From contig CALVEC010000007.1 in assembly GCA_944326475.1 (NCBI GenBank), positions 62,001 through 126,000 of the forward strand: DNA of 64,000 nt, in the 5' to 3' direction. The translations under genes were made by a program, and so were the position numbers. Shown piece after piece: positions 25,659 through 34,178 of this stretch (position 1 is its first letter; each line of letters opens with the position of its first letter). Source of the stretch: Candidatus Gastranaerophilales bacterium. Its GTDB lineage: Bacteria; Cyanobacteriota; Vampirovibrionia; Gastranaerophilales; Gastranaerophilaceae. Under the pieces are notes generated by a model. It worked only from the letters and a program-made list of their open reading frames with translations, ran no database searches and was not told the origin of the DNA.

Positions 25659-28292
25659 TTAAAATTGTTTCAGGTATTCATCCGGTGCAACCACGGTAAT
25701 AACAGCTTTATTTGTGTTGAAATACTTATTTGCAACTCTTATAATGTCACCGGCTGTGACTGATTCGATTATTGACGGATATTTATCAATAAAGTCAAAC
25801 CCTCTGCCGGAAGCTTCAAACCAGCCTATAGTTGCAGCTTTTTCAGCATTAGTTTCCTGTGAAAGTATAAAATTGCCGAGAATTTTGTCTTTTGCTTCTC
25901 TCAATTCTTTATCAGCAACAAACTCTTTTTTCAGTATATCTATTTGTTTAAACATTTCATTTTTTGAATGGAGAGCTGTTTTCGGATTTGTGCCGATAAA
26001 TACGGCAAACAGCCCGCTGTTAACATTCGGAACAAAAACAGAACCCACCTGATATGCAAGTCCCTGTTCATCTCTAAGCCTGTTAAAAAGACGAGAACTC
26101 ATGCCGGAACCCATTATTGCATCAACAACTTGTAGCGTTGCAGCATCTTTTATATTTGTAAGCCCGTCCGTCTGCCATCCAAGTACAACCCATGCCGCTT
26201 CGGAATCTTTAGCTTTTTTTACAAAAACCCGGTTTTGCAGAGGTTTAAACAAGTCTTTGTAATCGGAATACTTCACGCTTTTTGTATTGTTTGCACAAAA
26301 CATTGAATCAAAATAGTTTATCATTTCTTTATCACTTATATTGCCGTTGATGGAAATAATAAGGTTTTGCGGGTTGGATATGCTTTTATAATAATTAACA
26401 ACCTCCTGTTTTGTTATTGCAGGAATTATTTTTTCAAGAATCTTACCTGTTCTTCCGTAAGGAGTTCCTTTCCAAAGTTCTGTTCTAAATTCCTCAAAAG
26501 CTACATTTGATGGCACATCCCTCTGTTTTTCAATTGCGGCAAGTTTTTCTGTTTTAACTTTTTCAATATCCTGTTCATCCAGGGTTGCATTGTTCATTAC
26601 CTCAGAAAGCAGCTCCATTGCAAGAGCCAAATCAGGTAATGTTGTTTTTACAGAGACAGAAAAACTGTCAGGAGTGTTTGACGGAATAATTTTTATGCCG
26701 TTTTGTTCCATAATCTGCGACAAATCAATACCAGAGAATTTTTGTGTCCCCTTAAGCATTACAGATGATGTTACTGAAGCAACACCGGGTTTTTGTTCAG
26801 TAAAAGAACCGCCTTTTGAAAAAATTTGAATTGCAATTATGTCATTTAATTTGTTATTGTTAATAAGAAGTGTTGCACCGTTTGAAAGCTTGTATTCTTT
26901 GGTAGATTGATTCTGATTAATAAGTTTTGCCTGAGATTTTTTGACATCAGCAATCGGTTTTGTCTCTTGTTTTTTAATTATCGGAGTTTCCGGCATAATA
27001 ACAGAAATCACTGCATGCTGAGGATTCAGATATTTTTTTGCAGCATTAACTATTTCATTTTTTGTAACCTTTTGAATATTAGGAATGTATTCATCGTAAA
27101 AATCAGGATTATTATAAAGGAGTGTTATATATCCGAGCTCACTTGCAACATTAGAAGTAGACTCGCGAGCATAATAAGTATCTCTTTCTATGATACTTTT
27201 TGCAGTTTTAATGTCTTGTTCATCAAAGCTTCCCTGTCTCATTTTTTCAATTTCACAAAAAATACTGCTTTTTAATTTGTCTAAATTTTCAGGTTTAAAG
27301 TTTGCCTGTATGTAAAAAATACTGTCATCTTTCATTGAGGAGTGACCGGAAGAAATGCTGTAAGCGAGCTGTTTTTGGTCTTTTATAACATGGTACAGTT
27401 TTGAAGATCGTCCGTCCCCCAAAATTGTTGCAAGCATATCAAGCGCATACTGTTCCTTTTTGTCAGCAGCTTTAACACCTCTAAAACCTATCAAAAGATA
27501 TCCGGTTTTTACATTGTCGTTTGTAATAATTTCCTGTTGCTTTTCAAGGTTTTTATCCATTTTATATTCAGGGAGTTTTACCTTTTCTTTCTCCTCCATT
27601 GCAAACTCTTTTTTTACCATATTCAAGGCGTCTTCTGTGTTTACATCTCCGACGATTACAGTAATCATATTTGACGGACGATACCATTGATTATAAAACT
27701 CAAGAATTGCTTCTCGAGGAATGGTTTCTATAACCTGTCTTGTTCCGATAACATTTCTTTTATAAGGATGATTTGAATAAAATTTTTCATTCATCTGTTC
27801 ATAAAGTCTGTTCTCTGTAGAATCCTTTGTTTTGGATATTTCTTCCAACACCACTTTTCTTTCTTTTTCAAGCTCTTTTCTCGGAATCAACGGATGAAGC
27901 AGCATGTCGGCATGAAGCTCTATTGCTGTTTTAAAATCTCTTGAAGGAATAGTTATATAGTAGTGCGTAAAATCCTTGCTTGTTGCTGCATTAGTAACTG
28001 CGCCTTTCGATTCAAGGATTCTGTCAAACTGTCCTGTCGGATATTTTTTTGTTCCCTTAAAAAACAAATGTTCAAGAAAATGTGCAACACCGTTATTCTT
28101 GTCTGTTTCATTAACAGAACCGGTTTTTATCCATGTATCAATAGTAACTATAGGATTGTCATGTACCTCTTTTATAATAACCGTTTGACCGTTGTCCAGC
28201 TTAAAGACTGAATAATCCTGTGCAAACACACTTACACAAGCATAAAATATAAAAACAAAAACAGAAAAAAATATTTTATTACACTGTTTCAT
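25659..28292 (-). CDS. M16 family zinc protease, two-domain, exported
   Basis: An 877-residue protein with a signal peptide (KIFFSVFVFIFYACVSVFA) and two M16 peptidase halves. The first half has the inverted zinc motif HFLEH in GVAHFLEHLFFKGT, with the third ligand Glu expected about 75 residues on (near KERKVVLEEISK). The second half (from about residue 460) lacks HxxEH and has the R/Y-type substrate-gripping strand (AYQVGSVFVPNVNSGLFAV), as in mitochondrial processing peptidase pairs. It probably degrades peptides in the periplasm. AAAGGGG precedes the ATG. It lies directly upstream of smpB. Confidence 0.92.
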   Translation of the reverse strand: MKQCNKIFFSVFVFIFYACVSVFAQDYSVFKLDNGQTVIIKEVHDNPIVTIDTWIKTGSVNETDKNNGVAHFLEHLFFKGTKKYPTGQFDRILESKGAVTNAATSKDFTHYYITIPSRDFKTAIELHADMLLHPLIPRKELEKERKVVLEEISKTKDSTENRLYEQMNEKFYSNHPYKRNVIGTRQVIETIPREAILEFYNQWYRPSNMITVIVGDVNTEDALNMVKKEFAMEEKEKVKLPEYKMDKNLEKQQEIITNDNVKTGYLLIGFRGVKAADKKEQYALDMLATILGDGRSSKLYHVIKDQKQLAYSISSGHSSMKDDSIFYIQANFKPENLDKLKSSIFCEIEKMRQGSFDEQDIKTAKSIIERDTYYARESTSNVASELGYITLLYNNPDFYDEYIPNIQKVTKNEIVNAAKKYLNPQHAVISVIMPETPIIKKQETKPIADVKKSQAKLINQNQSTKEYKLSNGATLLINNNKLNDIIAIQIFSKGGSFTEQKPGVASVTSSVMLKGTQKFSGIDLSQIMEQNGIKIIPSNTPDSFSVSVKTTLPDLALAMELLSEVMNNATLDEQDIEKVKTEKLAAIEKQRDVPSNVAFEEFRTELWKGTPYGRTGKILEKIIPAITKQEVVNYYKSISNPQNLIISINGNISDKEMINYFDSMFCANNTKSVKYSDYKDLFKPLQNRVFVKKAKDSEAAWVVLGWQTDGLTNIKDAATLQVVDAIMGSGMSSRLFNRLRDEQGLAYQVGSVFVPNVNSGLFAVFIGTNPKTALHSKNEMFKQIDILKKEFVADKELREAKDKILGNFILSQETNAEKAATIGWFEASGRGFDFIDKYPSIIESVTAGDIIRVANKYFNTNKAVITVVAPDEYLKQF

Positions 28293-28437
28293 ATAAACCC
28301 CTTTATCTTGTAAATTTCTGATTACATAAAAAATTATACTATATAAAAAACCGGATTAGTAACACTCATATACGGCTATTTTTATATTAGCCTGTTATCT
28401 AATGGATTCAATATATTAAAGGTTTTAGAATACATTT

Positions 28438-30039
28438 ATGTTTAATTATTTTACCGGGGACAAAATGAGATACAATGACTGTGCCGTACAGGGAAGCTGC
28501 AGCGTAGATCCTCTCGTCTATTCACTTAGTGAAGTTTTGCTGTATGAATTAAAACAAATTACATATTACATAGTAAAAATGCAAGAACTCGGATATGAAA
28601 ATCAAACGCTTAAAGATAAGATTATAAAATATTTATCTTTAATTGTTATCGGCTACGAGTTTAACCGCAAAGAGTTTGAAAATATAATAAGGGACATTCA
28701 TATTGAAAAAGAAAACGCACAGAAAGTTTTTATAAAAATCTGTGAGGAGAAAAATCTTGACTGCCAAATACTAAAATCTCCAATAAAACTGGACTCTTTC
28801 GACTTTTCGTCAATTGTAAACGAGGGAGAAAAACAGGCAATTTTAAGAAACAAAACTCTTTCAACAGCAAACAAAAATCTGACTGAAATAATTTTGCAGC
28901 TGTTAAAAAGTGCAAGTATGCGGCTCATGGAGCTAAAAGCTTATACCAACGACACAAAAGAAGACGAAAACGCTGTTTTAAAACTGTTTAACAGTCTGAA
29001 TTTTACATCAATCAGCTCAGCAAAACTGTTAAAAAAGATAAACGATTTTGCCAAGATAAACTTTGAAATTCATCAAAAATTACACAGAGCGCGTGAAGAA
29101 TACTACGGAAAAATAAGACTAAAAGAAGTCTCTTGCTGTGTAAAAAAAGGTCCGGCAATTCTGGCATCAGGGCAAAATCTGAAAGACTTTGAGCTTTTGC
29201 TTGAAGCTTTAAAAGGTGAAGATATAAATGTTTACACACATGACAGTCTGATTGTTGCACACTCTTTTCCAAAATTTGATGAATACAAAAATCTTGCCGG
29301 ACACTTTCAAAAAACTCTGGACAATTTTCAAATGGATTTTGAATTATTCAAAGGCGCAATTTTAATAACAAAAAATTCTCAGCACAAACTCGACAGACTT
29401 ATGAGAGGCAGAATTTTTACCACAAATGAACTTTCCGGCAAAGGAATGACAAAAATAGAAAATAATGATTTTAAGCCTATAATAGAAGCTGCTAAAGAGG
29501 CTAAAGGTTTTAGTGAAGAAATTGATTTTCATTCCTTGAAAGTAGGTTACAACGAAGACATGGTAATGAAAAAAGTTGAAAGTATTGTTGAAAAAATCAA
29601 AAACGGAAAAATAAAACACCTCTTTATTATTGGTTTAATAAATCATACGCTGTTTTCTTCCGAATATTTTAAAGAAATTCTTGACGAACTGCCGGAGGAT
29701 TGTTTTGCAATATCTACCGTAATTGAATCTGACAGAGATAACATCTTTCACTTAAATTCCTTTTTTAATACATCTTTAATTTACAAAATACTTGACAAAT
29801 TAAAACAGGAAATAGATTTTGACACTTTTCCGATAACCGTTTTTCTCACACGCTGTAATCTGCATACCATCTCTCATCTGTTCAGCCTCAGGCATCTTGG
29901 TGTAAAAAATATATTTTTACCGGTCTGTTCTGCAGATATTATTACACCGAATATGGTTAATTTTCTTTCAGATAAATTTAACTTTTTAAAAACAACATCA
30001 AACGCTTTAGAAGATTTAAAAAAAGTTATGACGAAATAA
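28438..30039 (+). CDS. Hybrid-cluster-protein (Hcp) homologue lacking the cluster ligands
   Basis: A 533-residue protein that aligns along its length with hybrid cluster protein (hydroxylamine/NO reductase). Fold landmarks are kept: GPAILASGQNLKDFELLL, INVYTHDSLIVAHSFPKF, GAILITKNS, RIFTTNE and LRHLGVKNIFL. Against remembered Desulfovibrio Hcp numbering, every hybrid-cluster ligand is replaced: His244 by Gln246, Glu268 by Ser270, Cys312 by Ser314, Cys405 by Ile401, Cys433 by Ile429, Cys458 by Phe443, Glu492 by Asn474. Of four N-terminal cubane Cys, only Cys15 and Cys21 remain (3 and 6 are Asn and Thr). It is therefore unlikely to be a reductase; structural or regulatory use is possible. TAGAAT lies six bases before the ATG. 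Confidence 0.8.
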   Translation: MFNYFTGDKMRYNDCAVQGSCSVDPLVYSLSEVLLYELKQITYYIVKMQELGYENQTLKDKIIKYLSLIVIGYEFNRKEFENIIRDIHIEKENAQKVFIKICEEKNLDCQILKSPIKLDSFDFSSIVNEGEKQAILRNKTLSTANKNLTEIILQLLKSASMRLMELKAYTNDTKEDENAVLKLFNSLNFTSISSAKLLKKINDFAKINFEIHQKLHRAREEYYGKIRLKEVSCCVKKGPAILASGQNLKDFELLLEALKGEDINVYTHDSLIVAHSFPKFDEYKNLAGHFQKTLDNFQMDFELFKGAILITKNSQHKLDRLMRGRIFTTNELSGKGMTKIENNDFKPIIEAAKEAKGFSEEIDFHSLKVGYNEDMVMKKVESIVEKIKNGKIKHLFIIGLINHTLFSSEYFKEILDELPEDCFAISTVIESDRDNIFHLNSFFNTSLIYKILDKLKQEIDFDTFPITVFLTRCNLHTISHLFSLRHLGVKNIFLPVCSADIITPNMVNFLSDKFNFLKTTSNALEDLKKVMTK

Positions 30040-30157
30040 CATTATTGAAATAAAAATAATGAAAAAAACTGTAAATTTTTGTAAAAAAGGCATAGTTTAC
30101 TGACAATATTAGCCTTTTATGCTCTTTATAAAAACACACTCAGAAAAAGGAGAAATT

Positions 30158-30964
30158 ATGCCCATTCCATTTTTACAAACAGTGAAAAAATTGACATACA
30201 GATTTAATCATGGCGGTTTTGAACAAATGGGATTTGTACAACACCCCAAAGACACAAGAACAGCCGAACAAATAAACAACAACCTTGAAATATATGCAAA
30301 ACAAATACCGGAAGTGCAAAAATTTATAGAAGATTTAAAAAAATTATCCCCGGAGAACAAAGCTCTTGTCTCTGATGTGGTTGAAAGAGCAAATGAAAAT
30401 TTATTATTAATGACAGATATAGACCTGAAACACAAAATCAATGGTCAAAGTATTCTCGAAAAACTTTTGGGAGACATTATTGCGGCAGAAAAAACAACTC
30501 CCGAATCACTGAATTTTTTAAAAACAATAATAAACAACACGGATTCACATACCGCTAAATACGCTCTTGCGGAAATGAGCGGCGGAATCCTAAAAAATAA
30601 AGAGGTTGCAAAACAATTTGAAGCGTCACAAGAAGCAGTGCCTTTAATAGCAAAGCAAACTCTTAATGGCGGATATCTCGGTACTTTTGAAAAACAAAAA
30701 AACTTTATGGATTTTATAAAAGTACTTATTAACCCAAAATCAAAACCCGAAAATATCAAACTTATTCAAGATGTTCAAAAAACTGTTGACAATCTGGAAA
30801 ACGCAGAACAAGTCTATCTTGACACCTTTGTTCGTGCTGATGTTCCGGTGGAAAAATTAAAAGAAAACATCAAAACCCTTCCAATTGCTGCTGATTTGTT
30901 TAAAAAAGCAGGAAAAAATCTCGATACAACAGGCTATTTGACGAATAATACAAACCTTTATTAA
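30158..30964 (+). CDS. Helical protein of unknown function
   Basis: A 268-residue protein. ATG 30158 is preferred because AAAGGAGA lies just before it; the longer frame starting at 30119 has no such site. It begins MPIPFLQTVKKLTYRF, has HGGFEQMGFVQHPKDTRTAEQ, and continues as predicted amphipathic helices (EVQKFIEDLKKLSPENKALV, KYALAEMSGGILKNKEVAKQ). No signal, membrane segment or motif is recognisable. Its end overlaps gmk (convergent) by four bases. I do not recognise the family. Confidence 0.65.
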   Translation: MPIPFLQTVKKLTYRFNHGGFEQMGFVQHPKDTRTAEQINNNLEIYAKQIPEVQKFIEDLKKLSPENKALVSDVVERANENLLLMTDIDLKHKINGQSILEKLLGDIIAAEKTTPESLNFLKTIINNTDSHTAKYALAEMSGGILKNKEVAKQFEASQEAVPLIAKQTLNGGYLGTFEKQKNFMDFIKVLINPKSKPENIKLIQDVQKTVDNLENAEQVYLDTFVRADVPVEKLKENIKTLPIAADLFKKAGKNLDTTGYLTNNTNLY

Positions 30965-31524
30965 GAACAAATAACTTCCTCAAGTTCTTTTACAGCTTGA
31001 TTAAGGTCATCATTAACAATACAATAGTCGTATTTTTTTGAGCACTCCAATTCTCTGTATGCCTCATGGAGTCTGTTTTGTATTGCCGCTTCATCCTCCG
31101 TATTTCTTCCCCTCAGGCGGTGTTCAAGCTCATCTAATGACGGAGGTAATATAAAAATTAAAACAACATCAGGTTTTTTTTCCTTAATTTGAAAAGCGCC
31201 GCGAGTTTCTATCTCAAGGATTACATTTTTTCCTTCATTAAGTTTTTTTTCTACATAAGCTTCTTTTGTACCGTAAAAATTTCCGTTAAACTCTGCCCAT
31301 TCCAAAAATTCATTGTTTTTTACCGCTGTTTCAAATTCTTCTTTTGTAAGGAAGAAATAATTAACCCCGTCAACTTCACCCGGACGCGGTTTTCTCGTTG
31401 TTGCAGAGATTGAAAGTTCAATTTGAGGATTTTTCTCCAAAAAAACTTTTAACAATGTTCCTTTACCAACGCCTGAACACCCTGATATTACAAACAATTT
31501 GCCTTTTCTTTTTTCGTTTTTCAT
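30961..31524 (-). CDS. gmk: Guanylate kinase
   Basis: Phosphorylates GMP to GDP with ATP. The 187-residue form from ATG 31524 begins MKNEKRKGKLFVISGCSG; the P-loop is SGCSGVGKGTLL, and the GMP-binding region has SISATTRKPRPGEVDGVNYF and FLEWAEFNGNFYGT. The lid and C-terminus (LRGRNTEDEAAIQNRL) are present. No Shine-Dalgarno site is seen; a TATAAT box on the minus strand (31534-31539) lies nine bases upstream of the chosen ATG, so the message is probably near-leaderless. An ATG six codons earlier overlaps that box and is less likely. Confidence 0.95.
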   Translation of the reverse strand: MKNEKRKGKLFVISGCSGVGKGTLLKVFLEKNPQIELSISATTRKPRPGEVDGVNYFFLTKEEFETAVKNNEFLEWAEFNGNFYGTKEAYVEKKLNEGKNVILEIETRGAFQIKEKKPDVVLIFILPPSLDELEHRLRGRNTEDEAAIQNRLHEAYRELECSKKYDYCIVNDDLNQAVKELEEVICS

Positions 31525-31742
31525 AATGTAAAAATTATACATTAGATATCAAAAAAATCCAAAACGGAAAAAATAAAATCGTCGAAACAGAATCTATAAA
31601 AGAGTTTTCAGGTTTTTATCATTTTTTTACAAAAAAATTCTTTTATAAAAAATTTCTAAACGGAACATTCATTAATATATTTTTAAATAAATTTTGCTAT
31701 AGTACAAAAGAATTCATCTATAACACAGAAACGAGGAGAAAA

Positions 31743-32168
31743 ATGAAAAATTCCGTTTTAACAAAATGTATTAACACAAACTTTGTTCTTGAAGATATCA
31801 TTAATAAAAACAAAAAACTAATTTACAGAAAAATGCTGCTGCTAAACACATGTTTTTCACACGAAGAACCAAACCTGACTACAACAAACAAAATTTTATT
31901 AGAAGACATTTTTACAAAAATTTTATCATACGTTATACTTGCTTCTAATCTTAAAAGCAAATTAAAAATAAAAACTTACTTTAAAAATAACCGATACTGT
32001 ATTGCTTTTTACAACTCCGGAATAACAACACCAACAACCGCCTTTAATGAACAAATTAAAGTATTAGAGTTTTTATCAAAAGAAAATAATTTAACGTTAA
32101 TAACAAAAATAAACAAAGAGGTTTTTCTTGAACTTTCTTTGCCGGAAAACACAGAAAACACAATTTAA
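31743..32168 (+). CDS. Small protein of unknown function, possibly a degenerate GHKL fold
   Basis: A 141-residue protein with a good GAGGAG site before ATG 31743. It is helical at first (KLIYRKMLLLNTCF), then has KILLEDIFTKILSYVILASN followed by strands (SKLKIKTYFKNNRYCIAFYN, SG) and a final strand EVFLELSLPENT. The order helix-helix-strand-strand-xxG...LP loosely resembles a histidine-kinase ATPase domain, but the N, G1 and G2 boxes are not recognisable, so this is only a shape comparison. No membrane segment is visible. It sits between gmk and rpmI. Confidence 0.5.
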   Translation: MKNSVLTKCINTNFVLEDIINKNKKLIYRKMLLLNTCFSHEEPNLTTTNKILLEDIFTKILSYVILASNLKSKLKIKTYFKNNRYCIAFYNSGITTPTTAFNEQIKVLEFLSKENNLTLITKINKEVFLELSLPENTENTI

Positions 32169-32290
32169 TAAAAATTAACATGCCTTGCATGTATTTCTTC
32201 AGGGATGTACAATACATGCATAATGGACATACTATGGACGGCATGTCATAGGTGTTCTTACATTCTAACTAACAAAAAGGAGAATAAACT
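32169..32290 (+). promoter_or_regulatory. Leader of rpmI-rplT with inverted repeats
   Basis: A 122-base leader before rpmI. It contains ACATGC-CTT-GCATGT at 32178-32192, and further ATGTA/TACAT and GCATGT elements up to about 32249, so several short alternative hairpins are possible. In other bacteria rpmI-rplT is controlled by L20 binding to a leader that mimics its rRNA site; this spacer is the natural place for such control but I cannot show the fold. Confidence 0.4.
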
Positions 32291-32500
32291 ATGCCAAAAA
32301 TGAAAACACACCGCGCAGCGGCTAAACGCTACAAAGTTACTGCCAGCGGAAAAATCATGCGCCAGAGCGCAGGCAAAAAACACTTGCTTCAACACAAGTC
32401 TATCAGTAGAAAAAGAAGACTTACCGGTGTGACCGAAGTGTCTTCATGCAATTTAGATTTAATATCTAAAGAGTTACCTTACAAGAAGTATTCAAGATAG
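32291..32500 (+). CDS. rpmI: Ribosomal protein bL35
   Basis: A 69-residue basic 50S subunit protein. [20 protein letters not shown] is the unmistakable L35 start, followed by [29 protein letters not shown] lies before the ATG. It precedes rplT by 14 bases; infC, which often precedes the pair, is not here. Confidence 0.97.
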   Translation: MPKMKTHRAAAKRYKVTASGKIMRQSAGKKHLLQHKSISRKRRLTGVTEVSSCNLDLISKELPYKKYSR

Positions 32501-32514
32501 GAAAGGGTTGAACA

Positions 32515-32871
32515 ATGAGAGTAAAACGCGGTAATGTCTTAAGAAAAAGACACAAAAAAATATTAAAATTAGCTAAAGGCTTTAAAGGAGCAAGAAGCAG
32601 AATATTCAAGGTTGCTAACACAGCCGTTATGAAAAAACTGAAATATCAGTACAGAGACAGACGTCATCTGAAAAGAAATATGCGCCGTCTCTGGATTGTC
32701 AGAATAAATGCAGCTGTAAGACAACACGGTTTGAGCTATTCAAAATTCATGAATGCATTGAAAAAATCTGAAATCGCTGTTAACAGAAAAATGCTAGCAG
32801 AAATGGCAGTTAATGAGCCTGATGCTTTTTCTGTTATTGTAGAAACAGCTAAAACAAAAATTTCTGCATAA
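32515..32871 (+). CDS. rplT: Ribosomal protein bL20
   Basis: A 118-residue 50S assembly protein. [17 protein letters not shown] then [16 protein letters not shown] is the conserved long basic N-terminal helix; the C-terminal globular part has [20 protein letters not shown] and [16 protein letters not shown]. Standard length. A terminator follows 20 bases after the stop. Confidence 0.98.
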   Translation: MRVKRGNVLRKRHKKILKLAKGFKGARSRIFKVANTAVMKKLKYQYRDRRHLKRNMRRLWIVRINAAVRQHGLSYSKFMNALKKSEIAVNRKMLAEMAVNEPDAFSVIVETAKTKISA

Positions 32872-32890
32872 CAATAAAAAATAAACAAAA

Positions 32891-32918
32891 AGCCTCTGTT
32901 AAAAACAGGGGCTTTTTT
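32891..32918 (+). terminator. Intrinsic terminator of rpmI-rplT
   Basis: Nine-base stem AGCCTCTGT (32891-32899) and ACAGGGGCT (32905-32913) with one G-T wobble, then a T run. The TATAAT box for the next gene starts two bases further on, so terminator and promoter are packed together. Confidence 0.85.
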
Positions 32919-32919
32919 G

Positions 32920-32925
32920 TATAAT
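32920..32925 (+). promoter_or_regulatory. -10 box placed for a leaderless start
   Basis: Perfect TATAAT six bases before ATG 32932. The expected transcription start coincides with the ATG, and there is no Shine-Dalgarno site. The -35 region (TGTTAA, 32897-32902) lies inside the preceding terminator stem and is weak. Confidence 0.65.
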
Positions 32926-32931
32926 ATATGT

Positions 32932-33468
32932 ATGAAAAAATTATTGTTATTTTTTATTTTAAATATGCTGTTTATTCTGCCTGTTTCTTCAATCACCCTC
33001 ACGGGCAGTGCGGAATACAATATTGACAGCGCAAAAACAGAAGCCTTTCACGGTGTAAGATACTCACTTGACAGAAATTCTCTGTCAAATTATCTGAAAG
33101 ATCCCAATTACATCCAAAATTACACCTATGTGCTCAGAGGCAAAACAAAAATTCAGGACAGAACGCTTGCAGCCTTCTCTGACGGAACATACGGGGTCAG
33201 ATTTGACAACGATCCTTACCACAACTACTATTATGACAACAAAGGAAATCTTTTTAAGGTTGATGTTCTGGACAAACCGCAAAACGAATATCCGCACAGA
33301 TCAGTTGCTTACAACGAAAAGGGTAACATAATTAATTCAACGTTTGTTGTGTCCAAAGATGAGCAGTATATTTTTAATGCCCAGAGAAAACTTGTTGGTC
33401 ATTGGGTTGGCAAATATTGTTACGACGCAAACAATCGTATTCAAATGACAAGAAAATACTCAAAATAA
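32932..33468 (+). CDS. Secreted protein with YD/MORN-like repeats, function unknown
   Basis: A 178-residue protein. Residues 1-20 form a signal peptide (KKLLLFFILNMLFILPVSS). The mature part carries repeated Tyr-Asp-Asn-Lys-Gly-Asn modules: YYYDNKGNLFKVDVLD, AYNEKGNIINSTFV and CYDANNRIQMTRKY, each a short beta-hairpin like those of YD or MORN repeats. Such repeats bind surfaces or sugars, but none of the usual families is certain here. It probably acts in the periplasm or outside. The stop overlaps the ATG of the biotin ligase (TAATG), so they are co-transcribed. Confidence 0.7.
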   Translation: MKKLLLFFILNMLFILPVSSITLTGSAEYNIDSAKTEAFHGVRYSLDRNSLSNYLKDPNYIQNYTYVLRGKTKIQDRTLAAFSDGTYGVRFDNDPYHNYYYDNKGNLFKVDVLDKPQNEYPHRSVAYNEKGNIINSTFVVSKDEQYIFNAQRKLVGHWVGKYCYDANNRIQMTRKYSK

Positions 33469-34178
33469 TGTACAATATTATAAAATTTGACACTCTGGAC
33501 TCAACAAATAATTATGCAAAAAAAAATATAGAAAAATTTTTAGACAAAACCGTCATTTCAGCAGAAATACAGACAATGGGACATGGACGGTTTCAAAGAA
33601 AATGGATTTCAGATGTTCCGGAGAACATATACTGTTCAATAATTCTTAAACCTGAAAACAAAAAACACGCTGCAAACTTAACCCAGTATATGTGTGTTGT
33701 TTTGTGCAAAACACTGGAGAAGTACAAAATAAATCCGGAAATAAAGTGGGCAAATGATATACTTATTAACTCAAAAAAAATCTCCGGTATACTTTGTGAA
33801 AATGTAAACAAAAAAGGAATAATACTCGGTGTCGGTATAAATCTAAATTTTGAAAAAGAAACACTTGAAAAAATTACCCAGCCCGCAACTGCACTGAACA
33901 TTGAAACCGGTCAAAAAATTAATAAAGAAGAATTTCAAAAAAAACTTTTAGACCATTTTTTTGAAAATTATGAGTTATTTATGCAGCAAGGCTTTACTTT
34001 TATAAAAATTGATTACCTTCAAAGAACAAAGTTCATAGGGAAAAAGATTTATATAAGCAGTGAAAATAATAAAAAAACTGAATACATTGCAAAATCGATA
34101 AACGACGACGGATCTTTGCTTGTTACAGACAACCAAAAAAAAGAAATAATACTTTATTCCGGCGACCTGTCTTTTTAA
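33468..34178 (+). CDS. birA: Biotin-protein ligase (BirA, no DNA-binding domain)
   Basis: A 236-residue monofunctional ligase that activates biotin to biotinyl-AMP and attaches it to carboxylase carriers. It starts at the TAATG overlap. DTLDSTNNYAKKN is the start of the catalytic domain, GHGRFQRKW the biotinyl-AMP loop (a variant of GRGRxGRxW), KWANDIL and KISGILCEN the substrate block, and ILGVGINLNF the core strand. The C-terminal 50 residues form the SH3-like cap (FIGKKIYISSENNKKTEY). The N-terminal helix-turn-helix of E. coli BirA is absent, so it cannot repress transcription. Confidence 0.93.
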   Translation: MYNIIKFDTLDSTNNYAKKNIEKFLDKTVISAEIQTMGHGRFQRKWISDVPENIYCSIILKPENKKHAANLTQYMCVVLCKTLEKYKINPEIKWANDILINSKKISGILCENVNKKGIILGVGINLNFEKETLEKITQPATALNIETGQKINKEEFQKKLLDHFFENYELFMQQGFTFIKIDYLQRTKFIGKKIYISSENNKKTEYIAKSINDDGSLLVTDNQKKEIILYSGDLSF

